A stretch of DNA of 64,000 nucleotides from Mucilaginibacter sp. JRF (GTDB lineage Bacteria > Bacteroidota > Bacteroidia > Sphingobacteriales > Sphingobacteriaceae): assembly GCF_015223065.1 (NCBI RefSeq), contig NZ_JADFBY010000004.1, positions 1 to 64,000 of the forward strand. The letters are read 5' to 3'. A program made the translations under genes and the position numbers. Positions 36,312 through 45,105 of this stretch are shown here, in pieces. Below the pieces are notes generated by a model, which saw only the letters and a list, made by a program, of their open reading frames with translations, was not told the DNA's origin and made no database searches. The first letter of the stretch is position 1; every line of letters begins with the position of its first letter.

Positions 36312-37337
36312 TTATTTGAATAAGCTTGCTACAGCTTCAATATTGAGGCTTAGCCCAGCATAAATTGAGTAAAGAGGAGAATATCTGGGAAATAAACCTC
36401 GTATATCTGTCCCCAAAACTATCTTAGAATTATTGGACAGCTTTTCTGTAAAATATGCTCTTACAAGATAAAATGTATTCCATTTATCCTGATCACGTCC
36501 CCTCCTTCCAAGGTTAGATTGAAAATTTGGGAAATTAGTTGTCCACCCAAATGTCGGTTGAAAGAAGAATGATCCACTTTTTCCAAACTTTAAATCAAAA
36601 GTAAATCCGGCTCCAAAATATCCATTTAAATTACTTGTTTTATAAGTAGGAGGATTTGATTCTGTTACATTTCCTCTTGCTACAAAATTACTGGAAGCAC
36701 TATCAGCAGCGGTAAAGACCAGCGAATCCTGCGCCATAGTAGTGTATGAAGAACTCACCTTTGTATTAAATATTAATAACTCGTTGTGTAGGTGAAACAT
36801 TACTCGATTAAAATCATCATCACTGTAAAGTGTAAATGTTGGCTGTATGTATAAGCTATAAGCTGTATTCGTGACTATTTTATCATATTTATTTAATTGC
36901 CTATTATATGAATCTCCAACCTTAAGGTCTTTAATGGGATTGGTTAAAATATTTTCACGTTGATAAATAATACTACTATCACTATTATAGGATATTTTCA
37001 TGATACCCGCATTAAACCCTAATTTCCCTCCCCTAATACTGGGGCTATAAATATTTATGTGCCCTAAATAATTGGATTTACCTATACCATTCACATCGAA
37101 ATCAGCTGCATTAAGAAAACTAAAAACCGTCGTAGTATCTCTTTTACTCGTGTCCTTTTGGACTGTATCTCTTTTGGTCGTATCTCTTTTAAGTAAATCC
37201 AATCCGTAAGAAGAAAGACTTAAAAAGATCAATAATCCTGTAACTATGAATCGACTGGTTTTACTAAACAAACTTTTTTCAAAGCAGGGAACAAGATACA
37301 ATTGTCGTTGTGGTGCTCCACATATTTTCTTTTCCAT
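36312..37337 (-). CDS. Putative outer-membrane barrel protein with KRDT repeats, AT-rich
   Basis: The protein is 341 residues. A positively charged N-terminus precedes the export signal (about 28-45, FIVTGLLIFLSLSSYG). A short tandem tract (about 50-69) of KRDTT/KRDTVQKDTS units follows, then alternating amphipathic strands and a C-terminal SIYAGLSLNIEAVASLFK. It looks like a small barrel in the outer membrane. The gene is more AT-rich than its neighbours and has no operon partner, so it may be acquired. Family unrecognised. Confidence 0.55.
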   Translation of the reverse strand: MEKKICGAPQRQLYLVPCFEKSLFSKTSRFIVTGLLIFLSLSSYGLDLLKRDTTKRDTVQKDTSKRDTTTVFSFLNAADFDVNGIGKSNYLGHINIYSPSIRGGKLGFNAGIMKISYNSDSSIIYQRENILTNPIKDLKVGDSYNRQLNKYDKIVTNTAYSLYIQPTFTLYSDDDFNRVMFHLHNELLIFNTKVSSSYTTMAQDSLVFTAADSASSNFVARGNVTESNPPTYKTSNLNGYFGAGFTFDLKFGKSGSFFFQPTFGWTTNFPNFQSNLGRRGRDQDKWNTFYLVRAYFTEKLSNNSKIVLGTDIRGLFPRYSPLYSIYAGLSLNIEAVASLFK

Positions 37338-37506
37338 ATGCGATAGGATTTTTTATAAAAATATACCCTATCATCTCATTTTCAAATAACTACAATTAGT
37401 CATATTATCAAATAATATCAAAACACATCATCATATTACGGCAAAAAATTTCTTGTACTCATTCTGTTAATTTTTAACATTTTTGCAATTGTTTAATTTT
37501 CATAAC

Positions 37507-37911
37507 ATGAACTACTGGTTAGTAAAGAGTGAACCGTTTAAATATAGCTGGGAAAAATTCAATGAGGATGGCCGTACTTTTTGGGATGGCGTGCGAAATT
37601 ACCAGGCGCGTAACAACCTGAAGGGCATGCAAAAAGGCGATCTGGTGATGTTTTACCATAGCAACGAGGGTAAAGAGGTTGTGGGTATTGCCAAAGTGGT
37701 TAAGGAGTTTTACCAGGACCCTACTACTGATGATGCCAACTGGGTGGTAGTTGATCTATCGCCGGTGGAAGCGTTGAAAAAGCCGGTTACCCTGGAGCAG
37801 ATCAAGGCTGATGAACGCCTGAAAGATATTAGTTTGGTGCGTCAGGGTCGCTTGTCGGTTATGTCGCTCAAACCCGAGGAATTTGACCGTATTGTTGAGT
37901 TAGGCAGTTAA
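37507..37911 (+). CDS. EVE domain protein
   Basis: The protein is 134 residues from the ATG at 37507. Start MNYWLVKSEPFKYSWE, then TFWDGVRNYQARNNLKGMQKGDLVMFYHS, and GRLSVMSLKPEEF near the end are typical of the EVE (PUA-like) fold, which binds modified bases in RNA or DNA. The precise target is unknown; EVE proteins include readers of modified cytosine. The next gene (DUF72) follows 27 bases later on the same strand and is likely cotranscribed. Confidence 0.88.
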   Translation: MNYWLVKSEPFKYSWEKFNEDGRTFWDGVRNYQARNNLKGMQKGDLVMFYHSNEGKEVVGIAKVVKEFYQDPTTDDANWVVVDLSPVEALKKPVTLEQIKADERLKDISLVRQGRLSVMSLKPEEFDRIVELGS

Positions 37912-37938
37912 TTATTCATCCCCCAAAACACCTACCCT

Positions 37939-38856
37939 ATGGAATTTGGCCGCGTTACTCCCGAAGAACTTGAAACGATAGATTTCTCGCTCAAAGCTGA
38001 TCCGCAGATCACCATTGACACCTTAGCGGCATCAAACCGCGAAGGCGATTTGCAGGTGCATGTAGGTTGCGCCAAGTGGGGGCGTAAGGAGTGGGTAGGT
38101 AAAATATATCCGCCCAAAACCAAGGATGCCAATTTTTTGGATGAATACGTTAAGCACTTTGATTGTATTGAACTTAACGCCACCTTTTACCAGGTTTACG
38201 GCGAGGCCACAATTGCCAAGTGGAAAGATAAGGCCGACCTGAACCCTGATTTCAGATTTTGCCCTAAGTTTTCACAGAGCATCAGCCATATCCGTCGCCT
38301 CAAGAATGCCGAGGATATTACCACCAGTTTTTACGAGGGTATTGCCGCTTTTGGCGATAAACTGGGGCCGCTGTTTTTGCAGCTGAGTGATAACTTCACC
38401 CCTAAAAGCTTCCCGGAGTTAAAGGCATATTTAGAGCATTTGCCTACGGACGTGCCGGTATTTGTTGAGCTGCGCCACAAGGATTGGTTTGCCGTGCCCG
38501 AAAACAGCGAAAGGGTATTTAACTTATTTAAGCAACTGAACATTGGCGCCGTGATAACCGATGCCAGTGGCCGTCGCGATTGTGTGCACATGCACTTACC
38601 TACACCGCATGCCTTTATACGCTTTGTAGGCAACAGCCTGCACCGCACCGATTACGAGCGTGTTGATGCCTGGATAGACCGTATTAAGCAATGGAGCGAT
38701 AAAGGCCTGCAATCGGTGTGGTTTTTTATGCACCAGCATGATGAACGCTACTCGCCCGAGTTGAGCGATTACGTATCTGATCAGTTCAACAAAAAATTAG
38801 GATTGAATTTGATGCGCCCCAAATTCATCGGTAAAGACAAGGGATTATTTGATTAA
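37939..38856 (+). CDS. DUF72 family protein
   Basis: The 305-residue protein is of the DUF72 (TIM-barrel-like) family. Family hallmarks are VHVGCAKWGRKEWVGKIYP (about 41-59), the FDCIELNATFYQ segment (about 74-85), LQLSDNFTPKSF and FVELRHKDWF (about 175-184), and the C-terminal WFFMHQHDERYSPEL. The biochemical role of DUF72 is not established. It is behind the EVE gene, and its stop overlaps the opposing 38853 gene by 4 bases. Confidence 0.85.
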   Translation: MEFGRVTPEELETIDFSLKADPQITIDTLAASNREGDLQVHVGCAKWGRKEWVGKIYPPKTKDANFLDEYVKHFDCIELNATFYQVYGEATIAKWKDKADLNPDFRFCPKFSQSISHIRRLKNAEDITTSFYEGIAAFGDKLGPLFLQLSDNFTPKSFPELKAYLEHLPTDVPVFVELRHKDWFAVPENSERVFNLFKQLNIGAVITDASGRRDCVHMHLPTPHAFIRFVGNSLHRTDYERVDAWIDRIKQWSDKGLQSVWFFMHQHDERYSPELSDYVSDQFNKKLGLNLMRPKFIGKDKGLFD

Positions 38857-39197
38857 GCCGATTGCGGACGTTCAACCGCCTTGCGTACCAGTTTACCTGT
38901 AAGCGCGGCAAAACCGCCAAGCAAGCCGCCTATAACCACCGTTACCAGCAACAAATATAACCAGTGCGGCAGATGGAACAGCGTTGCCATGCGCGTAGCC
39001 AACACATTGTTATTAGGCAGGCTTTTTAGCAGTGAGAACGCCAGCCACGCCAACCCCACTCCCGCGAAGCCCGACCAAAACGCGCTCCCGGTTGTTCTAA
39101 CAAAATAAGCCACCACCAAAGCTATCAGCACAGCAAACCACCAGGGCAAAAATAAGCCGCTGATGAATGTTAATGCGAGTATGATGGCGAATAGCAT
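38853..39197 (-). CDS. Small integral membrane protein
   Basis: The protein is 114 residues from the ATG at 39197; a longer frame from 39278 would only translate the neighbouring GC-rich palindrome (PPPGGQGG). Three or four hydrophobic helices cover about residues 2-18, 21-30, 38-55 and 75-95, with Arg/Lys at the C-terminal cytoplasmic end. No family recognised. Overlaps the DUF72 stop by 4 bases. Confidence 0.6.
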   Translation of the reverse strand: MLFAIILALTFISGLFLPWWFAVLIALVVAYFVRTTGSAFWSGFAGVGLAWLAFSLLKSLPNNNVLATRMATLFHLPHWLYLLLVTVVIGGLLGGFAALTGKLVRKAVERPQSA

Positions 39198-39220
39198 ATT
39201 GTTATGTATTGTTTGTGAAA

Positions 39221-39385
39221 CCCCTCCCTGCCCTCCCGGGGGAGGGAATTGATTTAATATACTATTAATATTTGTCATTTCGAGCTATCGCTCGAAATCT
39301 GCACACGTTCACAACCCCTCCTAAATCCTCCCCGAAGGGGAGGACTTTGCTTTTTTAAGCCCTCGCTTCGGGAGGGTTGGGTGGG
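39221..39385. repeat. Cluster of palindromic interspersed elements
   Basis: Four hairpins lie in tandem: a CCCTCCC/GGGAGGG palindrome (39231-39246), ATTTCGAGC/GCTCGAAAT (39277-39298), TCCTCCCC/GGGGAGGA (39326-39344) and CCCTC...GGAGGG (about 39360-39376). The second is related to the 27507-27589 element. They fill the gap between the 38853 and 39390 genes and may act as a block to transcription from the latter. Confidence 0.7.
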
Positions 39386-39389
39386 TCCG

Positions 39390-39950
39390 TTATTTCAACT
39401 CAACCCCTACACTTGCACGGGTTTCGTCAAAAAACAAGTTAAGCGCTTTGGGTTTGGCACCTGCCGGTATACGGTAAGTGATCTCGTCAGACTCTGAGGT
39501 CGACTCCGGTTGTACCGAAAAATAACCACCGTTGGCTTCATTGATCGAGGTATTGTTATCCAATACCAACCTGAAATTGTTGGTAGCTATGCCAATGCTG
39601 TTACCGCCTATCTTCTCTTTATTAGTACCGCTTATTTTAAATTTCAGCTCAATACCTTGCGATTTTCCGTCAGGATCGCTCAGGTCGGTAGCGCTAACAG
39701 CAACCAGTTTCAGCAGGGCTTCTTTCTTTTTACCTAATATGGCGCTGTCCGGAGTGAAGGTAACAGTATAAGTTTTGGTTTCGTTAGCAGGCTGAGAGGC
39801 TTCGGTTGATGCGGCAGCGGGTTTTTCGGTCGCGGCCTCGGCCGATTCAACAGCGGCGGTGCTGTCGGCAGCGTCTTTGTCTGCTTTTGATTTGCACGAA
39901 TAAACAACAGTAGCTACGGCTAAAACAGCCATCAAAGTAATTTTTTTCAT
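39390..39950 (-). CDS. Lipoprotein with low-complexity Ala/Glu/Lys linker
   Basis: The protein is 186 residues. The signal ends VVYSC with lipid cysteine at 19. Residues 20-58 are a disordered Ala/Glu/Lys/Ser linker; residues 60-186 form a beta-rich domain (YTVTFTPDSAILG to RASVGVELK) that could be an Ig-type sandwich. No family identified. The palindrome cluster lies immediately downstream. Confidence 0.6.
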   Translation of the reverse strand: MKKITLMAVLAVATVVYSCKSKADKDAADSTAAVESAEAATEKPAAASTEASQPANETKTYTVTFTPDSAILGKKKEALLKLVAVSATDLSDPDGKSQGIELKFKISGTNKEKIGGNSIGIATNNFRLVLDNNTSINEANGGYFSVQPESTSESDEITYRIPAGAKPKALNLFFDETRASVGVELK

Positions 39951-40058
39951 AAGTGATATTAGTTGATGTGGTGCTAAATTATACTATATTAACAAGTTAA
40001 GCAACACCTTTTTGGCCATAATGCTTCAACAGTATATTATTTCGAGAAATATATGAGC

Positions 40059-40094
40059 AAAAAAATATCCCCGCCTTAACGGGCGGGGATATTT
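40059..40094 (-). terminator. Terminator of the 40117 gene
   Basis: Minus strand: a perfect 13-base stem AAATATCCCCGCC / GGCGGGGATATTT (40082-40094 with 40063-40075) and a T run (40065-40059), about 23 bases after the stop at 40117. Confidence 0.8.
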
Positions 40095-40116
40095 ACCAAT
40101 ATTCAGTTACTACTGG

Positions 40117-40407
40117 TTATACGTTGTTTATTGCTTCCTGCTCTTTCAGGGCAGCAATATTGTTGTTGTTGCTGTACTGATCTGTTTGCTGTGCAAAATC
40201 ATCAAGTATACCGGCAATGGTATCCAGGTTATCAGCTACACGCTGGTGCATGTCAGGCAGATCTTTCTCTAACCTTTTATCGCCAAGGTCGATATTATCA
40301 ACCTCAATTTTAGCTATTTTTTGTATCAGCGCCTGCTGACTGTTCTTTAAATCCTCAAGCTCATGGACAATTTTCTCCATCAGCGCGAACTTCTTTAACT
40401 TATCCAT
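40117..40407 (-). CDS. Small coiled-coil protein
   Basis: The protein is 96 residues, soluble and almost entirely helical (MDKLKKFALMEKIVHELEDLKNSQQALIQ...). The charge pattern suggests a dimeric coiled coil. It has a convincing terminator. Function unknown. Confidence 0.6.
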   Translation of the reverse strand: MDKLKKFALMEKIVHELEDLKNSQQALIQKIAKIEVDNIDLGDKRLEKDLPDMHQRVADNLDTIAGILDDFAQQTDQYSNNNNIAALKEQEAINNV

Positions 40408-40493
40408 AGTATTTTAATTATGATGTGCCAGGTATAAAACAATAACTCTGCCAAGATTTGGAATTGTCAATATCAACTAATAACTTAGTTAAT

Positions 40494-41639
40494 ATGAAAA
40501 GCCTGCTAACCTTTATAATCATAATGTGCCTTTTTACTACTTTAAACGCACAAAATACGCCGAAACATGATGCAACCATATTGCTCGATCATTACCAAAA
40601 TCAGCGCTATGCCGATGCCTTTAGTTACCTGCATGGTATTTATGGCGATACTGTAGCAGATACCAAAATACTGTCTGCACTGGCATACACTGCGCAAATG
40701 AGCGGCAAGCTGCCACAGGCCGAACAATACTACCTGCGCATGCTCGAAACCGATTCACTCAACGTACCGGTGTTATTCAATTTAGGCAATATCAATAACC
40801 GCCGGGGCAATAACGCTAAGGCTATCATCTACTACTTAAAAATTCTGAAAAAGGATAGCACCAACTTTAACGTGTACCGCCAGCTAAGCACCCTAGCCAA
40901 AAATGTTGGCGATTTTGGTTCATCAATATATTACATGCAGCAGGCCAACAAAATAAACCCGCTGGATGGAGATGTGGCTTTTGACCTGAGTATTTTTTAT
41001 TTAGGGTTGAAGCAGATAGATGAAGCCGAAAAAGTAATATCACCAGCTTTGGAAGCCGATAGCACTAATCTTACGCTGATACTGGGTAAGGCCAAGATCA
41101 CCTTTCAGCAAGGTAAAACAGCCGAAACCATTGCCCTGTGTAATAAACTGATGCAGGAAGGCGATCAGTCGGGCGCGGTGATCAGTATGCTGGGTACATC
41201 CTATTATCTCGAAAAAAAATATCAGCCATGTATCGATACCTATAATAAACTGGCCGACGATGTACAAACCGAGGCTTCGCTATACTACACCGGCATGGCC
41301 TATAAGGGCTTAAAAGATCAGCGCAAGGGCATTGCTTATCTGGAAAAGGCTATTGACAAGGCCATATCCAAATCAGTTGATACGTATTACGGCGAGATAG
41401 GTGAAAGTTACGACAGGCTCAACAAAACCAAACTATCGTTATCTGCCTACCAAAAGGCATTGCAATACAACGAGCGACCGGTTACCCTGTACGCGCTGGC
41501 TATTTTGTATGATGATAAGTTGAAGAACCGCAAAATGGCTATCAAATACTACAAAAAGTACCTGGCATCAAAACCGCCAAAAAACCATCAGCAATACATG
41601 GCTTACAGCACTTCGCGCATTGAGGCGCTGAGCCGTTAG
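40494..41639 (+). CDS. Periplasmic TPR-repeat protein
   Basis: The protein is 381 residues from the ATG at 40494, which gives a signal peptide (1-20, ending TLNAQ); a TTG at 40458 is less likely. About nine TPR-like helical pairs follow (for example AQMSGKLPQAEQYYLRMLETD, GNNAKAIIYYLKILKKD, FGSSIYYMQQANKINP). It is a scaffold for protein contacts in the periplasm or at the outer membrane. Its stop overlaps the ribE stop by 4 bases, tail to tail. Confidence 0.8.
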   Translation: MKSLLTFIIIMCLFTTLNAQNTPKHDATILLDHYQNQRYADAFSYLHGIYGDTVADTKILSALAYTAQMSGKLPQAEQYYLRMLETDSLNVPVLFNLGNINNRRGNNAKAIIYYLKILKKDSTNFNVYRQLSTLAKNVGDFGSSIYYMQQANKINPLDGDVAFDLSIFYLGLKQIDEAEKVISPALEADSTNLTLILGKAKITFQQGKTAETIALCNKLMQEGDQSGAVISMLGTSYYLEKKYQPCIDTYNKLADDVQTEASLYYTGMAYKGLKDQRKGIAYLEKAIDKAISKSVDTYYGEIGESYDRLNKTKLSLSAYQKALQYNERPVTLYALAILYDDKLKNRKMAIKYYKKYLASKPPKNHQQYMAYSTSRIEALSR

Positions 41640-42220
41640 CGCTGCATCAGGCGGGCAACGTATTTGCCTATGATATCGAACTCCAGGTTAACTACCGAGC
41701 CAACACGCACGTGCTGCAAATTGGTATGCTCAAAAGTGTAAGGGATAATGGCTACCGAGAAGCTGTTGGCTTTTGAATTAACAACCGTAAGGCTAATGCC
41801 ATTTACGCAGGTAGATCCTTTTTCTACAGTTACGTTACCTATCGCGCTGTCATATTCAAAGGTATATTCCCAACTGCCGTCATGCTCGGCAAAGGCGGTG
41901 CAGATGGCGGTTTGGTCTACATGGCCTTGTACAATATGGCCATCTAAACGGGCATTCATTTGCATGCAGCGTTCCAGGTTTACCAGATCGCCGGTTTTGA
42001 GTTCGCCAAGGCTGGTTTTGCTCAGCGTTTCGTCGATAGCGGTAACGGTATGTAAGCCATCAGCCACGGCAACTACCGTAAGGCAAACGCCGTTATGAGC
42101 AACCGACTGATCTATCTTCAACTCATGCGCAATGGCCGATTCAACTGTGATGTGCAGGTTGCTTTGCTCCTTTTCGAGCGTTACTACCCTGCCAAGTGTT
42201 TCAATGATACCTGTAAACAT
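41636..42220 (-). CDS. ribE: Riboflavin synthase alpha chain
   Basis: The enzyme makes riboflavin from two molecules of 6,7-dimethyl-8-ribityllumazine. The 194-residue protein has two lumazine-binding barrels: MFTGIIETLGRV with NGVCLTVV (1-90) and GHIVQGHVDQT with NGISLTVV (93-185). Residues of the active site (Ser/Cys in CVNGISLT, the QGHVD loop) are present. Other rib genes are not nearby. A TAGTTTTG -7 box ends 4 bases before the ATG, so the message may be leaderless; no FMN riboswitch is seen. Confidence 0.94.
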   Translation of the reverse strand: MFTGIIETLGRVVTLEKEQSNLHITVESAIAHELKIDQSVAHNGVCLTVVAVADGLHTVTAIDETLSKTSLGELKTGDLVNLERCMQMNARLDGHIVQGHVDQTAICTAFAEHDGSWEYTFEYDSAIGNVTVEKGSTCVNGISLTVVNSKANSFSVAIIPYTFEHTNLQHVRVGSVVNLEFDIIGKYVARLMQR

Positions 42221-42224
42221 GCGG

Positions 42225-42232
42225 CAAAACTA
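42225..42232 (-). promoter_or_regulatory. -7 box directly before ribE
   Basis: Minus-strand TAGTTTTG fits TAnnTTTG with only 4 bases before the ATG at 42220, predicting a leaderless transcript. Confidence 0.5.
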
Positions 42233-42275
42233 AATATAAAAGCAATGGTTTTAATAGCAAATCAAAATATTGACC

Positions 42276-42743
42276 ATGCCACAACAAAGCGCCGGTATTT
42301 TACTGTACAAGATGCTGAATAATGAGCCGATGATATTCCTGGTTCACCCCGGCGGACCATTTTGGAAGAACAAGGATAAAGGCGCATGGTCTATACCCAA
42401 AGGAGAACTTGATGAGGGCGAAGATACCCTGACAGCCGCGAAGCGCGAGTTTGAAGAAGAAACAGGCCAAAAGGGTCAGGGTAAATTCATACCCCTGCCA
42501 CCTGCCAAACAACGCAGCGGCAAAATAGTGAATGCCTGGGCTGTTGAGGGTGATGTGGATACCACTAAGATAGTAAGCAACACCTTCGCGCTACCGTGGC
42601 CGCCCAAATCGGGCAAAACCATTGTGATACCGGAGGTTGATAAGGGCGATTTTTTTACGGTAGCCGATGCACGTGTTTACATCAACCCCGGCCAGATACC
42701 GTTGATCGATGCTTTGCTTGAAATACTCGTGGGCGATAAATAA
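42276..42743 (+). CDS. Nudix hydrolase
   Basis: The protein is 155 residues from the ATG at 42276. The full Nudix box GELDEGEDTLTAAKREFEEETG is intact (Gly, all Glu and Arg residues), unlike the regulator at 16054. The PPAKQRSGKIVNAWAVEGD segment resembles family members that hydrolyse dinucleoside polyphosphates or oxidised nucleotides. It is divergent from ribE with 55 bases between. Confidence 0.88.
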   Translation: MPQQSAGILLYKMLNNEPMIFLVHPGGPFWKNKDKGAWSIPKGELDEGEDTLTAAKREFEEETGQKGQGKFIPLPPAKQRSGKIVNAWAVEGDVDTTKIVSNTFALPWPPKSGKTIVIPEVDKGDFFTVADARVYINPGQIPLIDALLEILVGDK

Positions 42744-42746
42744 CTA

Positions 42747-43475
42747 TTACACATTGCCCCAGCCATTAGCCAGTACATCAGCCAGGTGGTAGGTTTTTAT
42801 AGGCAGATTATTTTTATCGATATATGCTTGCAAGTGCAGCAGACATGAGGCATCCGTTGAGATAATGTAGTCGGCACCGGCAGCAAGGGCATTATCTACC
42901 TTTTGCTGGGCCATAGCGCTGGCAATAGCCTCGAACTTTACAGCGAACGTACCACCGAAACCACAGCAGGTTTCGTTATCCTTTAGTTCAACCAGCTCTA
43001 AGCCGAATACTTTTGAGAGTAATTGGCGGGGCTCATCCTTAATGTGGCACTCGCGCAGGGCACTGCAACTATCATGGTAAACGGCACGACCATCCAGCTC
43101 GGCGCCAAAATAATCGAACTGAAGTATGTTTACCAAAAAATCCGAAAGCTCATATATATTGCTCTGAATGTTGCGGCATTTGTTGTGCACAATGGTATTG
43201 GTGAACAGATCGTTATAATAATTTTTCACCATGCCGGTGCATGATGCTGATGGCGTTACGATAATGCTGTCCTGCTCAAAATCGTTCAGAAACTTGTTAC
43301 CCACCTCTTTAGCCTCATCCCAAAAACCGGCGTTAAAGGCAGGTTGCCCGCAGCAGGTTTGGTTAGGGTTGAACGCCACGTTACAGCCCGCTTTTTCAAG
43401 CAACTTTACCGTGTTAAAAGCCGTTTCGGGATATAACTGGTCAACAAAACAGGGTACAAATAACTCTACCTTCAT
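42747..43475 (-). CDS. LutA/YkgE-like CCG-domain protein
   Basis: The protein is 242 residues from the ATG at 43475 (a GTG two codons earlier is possible). It has two cysteine-rich CCG domains: FNPNQTCCGQPAFNAG (about 34-49) with SASC, and LKDNETCCGFGGTF (about 164-177) with DASC. This is the LutA-type subunit of lactate or glycolate oxidation complexes. LutB and LutC are not adjacent, so it is either a solitary copy or part of a split set. An MFS transporter starts 14 bases beyond its upstream side on the same strand. Confidence 0.8.
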   Translation of the reverse strand: MKVELFVPCFVDQLYPETAFNTVKLLEKAGCNVAFNPNQTCCGQPAFNAGFWDEAKEVGNKFLNDFEQDSIIVTPSASCTGMVKNYYNDLFTNTIVHNKCRNIQSNIYELSDFLVNILQFDYFGAELDGRAVYHDSCSALRECHIKDEPRQLLSKVFGLELVELKDNETCCGFGGTFAVKFEAIASAMAQQKVDNALAAGADYIISTDASCLLHLQAYIDKNNLPIKTYHLADVLANGWGNV

Positions 43476-43489
43476 CCGCACAAATAAAA

Positions 43490-44809
43490 TTAATCGGCGC
43501 TAAAATCAGCAATTTTCCTGTGTTTTTTCTCTGCCGCTAATAAAACAAATAATAGTATCAGCCCGATAGCGAAGTAAAAACACAGCGCCAGCGTTGAATT
43601 ACGCATGCTGCCGCTTAGCTCCTCAATAAAACCGAAGCTGAATAAACCGCCTACAATGGCCAGCTTTTCGGTAACATCAAAAAAACTAAAGAACGATGCC
43701 GTATCCGGAATGTTTGGCGGAAGATATTTTGAATAGGTTGAGCGCGACAGCGATTGTATGCCACCCATTACCAAACCTACCAGCACCGCCAGTATATAGA
43801 ATTGTGTGGCCGTAGTAATAAAGTAGGCACACACACATACCACCACCCACAGCATCACCACAAAAAGTAATATGCGCACGTTACCAAACTTAACCGCCAG
43901 GCGCGACATTAAGATGGCACCGCCAATGGCCACTAACTGTATGATCAGTATGATGGCGATCAAGGCTTCCTGCGGTAAACCCAACTCCTTTGAGCCGAAA
44001 CTGGTGGCTACCAGCATTACGGTTTGTACCCCCATCGAGTAAAAAAAGAATGCCGGAAGAAATTTTTTGAGCAGCGGCATCTGCCCTATCTTTTTCCAAA
44101 CCTTGCCCAGCTCGGCAAAACCGCCTTTGATGATGTTTTTATGGTGAGTTTGTGCATTGGGCGCTCCTTTAGGCAAAATGGTAAACGGTATTTGCGCGAA
44201 GGCTATCCACCACACGCCCACCAACAGGAATGATAATCGTGGTGGTAACGATGCATCAGTTATACCGAACCATTCGGGTTTTAATACAAAGGCAAAGCAG
44301 ATCAATTGCAGTAAAACACTGCCGATATAACCGTAGGTAAAACCCTTGGCGCTCACCTTATCCTGCATATCAACACTGGCAATTTGGGGCAGGTACGAGT
44401 TGTAGAACACAAAGCCACCGCAATAGCCAATGGCCGCCATAGCGAAGCAGATGATACCCAGCTCAATGTTATTTTTATCAAACAGGAACAGCAGCCCGCA
44501 GCTTATGGCCCCAATCAGCGTGAAGAACTGCATGAATACTTTTTTGTTGCCACGATAATCGGCAATGGCAGTAAGCACCGGCAGCATGAGGGCGATTACA
44601 AGGTAGGCGGTCGCCAAAGCGTAATCGGCAAGGGCGGTGTTTACAAAGTTCCACCCAAAAAAGTTAACCCTATTGCTGCCATTATTGGCGGTGATGGTTG
44701 TGTAGTAAACCGGGAATATAGTAGTAGTGATAACCAGGTTGTAAGCCGAGTTGGCCCAATCAAACATAGCCCACGACCAAATGGTGCGTTTATTGTCTTT
44801 CAGTTGCAT
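43490..44809 (-). CDS. MFS transporter (UMF1/Atg22-like)
   Basis: The protein is 439 residues from the ATG at 44809; the in-frame extension to 44884 is poor. The N-terminal DNKRTIWSWAMFDWANSAYNL is characteristic of the UMF1/Atg22 branch. Twelve hydrophobic helices can be counted, with a charged central loop (about 215-245). The substrate is unknown; in the Atg22 branch amino-acid export is described. It is 14 bases upstream of the LutA-like gene on the same strand and probably cotranscribed, so an organic-acid or related substrate is possible. Confidence 0.82.
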   Translation of the reverse strand: MQLKDNKRTIWSWAMFDWANSAYNLVITTTIFPVYYTTITANNGSNRVNFFGWNFVNTALADYALATAYLVIALMLPVLTAIADYRGNKKVFMQFFTLIGAISCGLLFLFDKNNIELGIICFAMAAIGYCGGFVFYNSYLPQIASVDMQDKVSAKGFTYGYIGSVLLQLICFAFVLKPEWFGITDASLPPRLSFLLVGVWWIAFAQIPFTILPKGAPNAQTHHKNIIKGGFAELGKVWKKIGQMPLLKKFLPAFFFYSMGVQTVMLVATSFGSKELGLPQEALIAIILIIQLVAIGGAILMSRLAVKFGNVRILLFVVMLWVVVCVCAYFITTATQFYILAVLVGLVMGGIQSLSRSTYSKYLPPNIPDTASFFSFFDVTEKLAIVGGLFSFGFIEELSGSMRNSTLALCFYFAIGLILLFVLLAAEKKHRKIADFSAD

Positions 44810-44867
44810 TGATGAACTAAAAGTATGTAAATTTTGATATTTCAACGAATTGGTGCCGCTGCGAGGC

Positions 44868-45080
44868 TTAGCAATGTATGCCAAGAATTTCTGTCATAAA
44901 AAACACGTAAACAAAAAACATTAAAATCGCCGAAATAAAGCCCGTAAAGACCTTTCCTGATGACGAAAGCAGAAATTCTTTAACGGCAGATTCAGGGAAA
45001 GTTTTGATTATTAACTTCAATATTTTATAGATACCGAAAACCAATAAAGCTGCAATAATGAAAAACGCTATCTCTTGCAT
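44868..45080 (-). CDS. Small two-helix membrane protein, tandem copy 2
   Basis: The 70-residue protein has two transmembrane helices (about 5-25 and 45-65) linked by a polar hinge (TFPESAVKEFLLSSSGKV) and ends GIHC. It is clearly homologous to the 45106 product, including the MQEI start, SSSGK/SFFGK hinge and C-terminal GIxC. Both frames are real, as duplicates of the same design would not arise by chance. Function unknown. Confidence 0.7.
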   Translation of the reverse strand: MQEIAFFIIAALLVFGIYKILKLIIKTFPESAVKEFLLSSSGKVFTGFISAILMFFVYVFFMTEILGIHC

Positions 45081-45105
45081 TGTAAAGCCTGATAAGTTTT
45101 AAATA

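Noticed and set aside
39198..39278. N-terminal extension of the small membrane protein at 38853
   Set aside because: The extra residues (including PPPGGQGG) translate the GC-rich palindrome, and the ATG at 39197 starts directly at the first hydrophobic helix.
41636..42300. FMN riboswitch upstream of ribE
   Set aside because: The -7 box stops 4 bases before the ATG and only 55 bases separate the divergent genes, too little for an RFN element.
42747..44809. Lactate utilization (lutABC) operon
   Set aside because: Only a LutA-like gene is present; LutB and LutC are absent and the neighbour is an Atg22-like MFS carrier.
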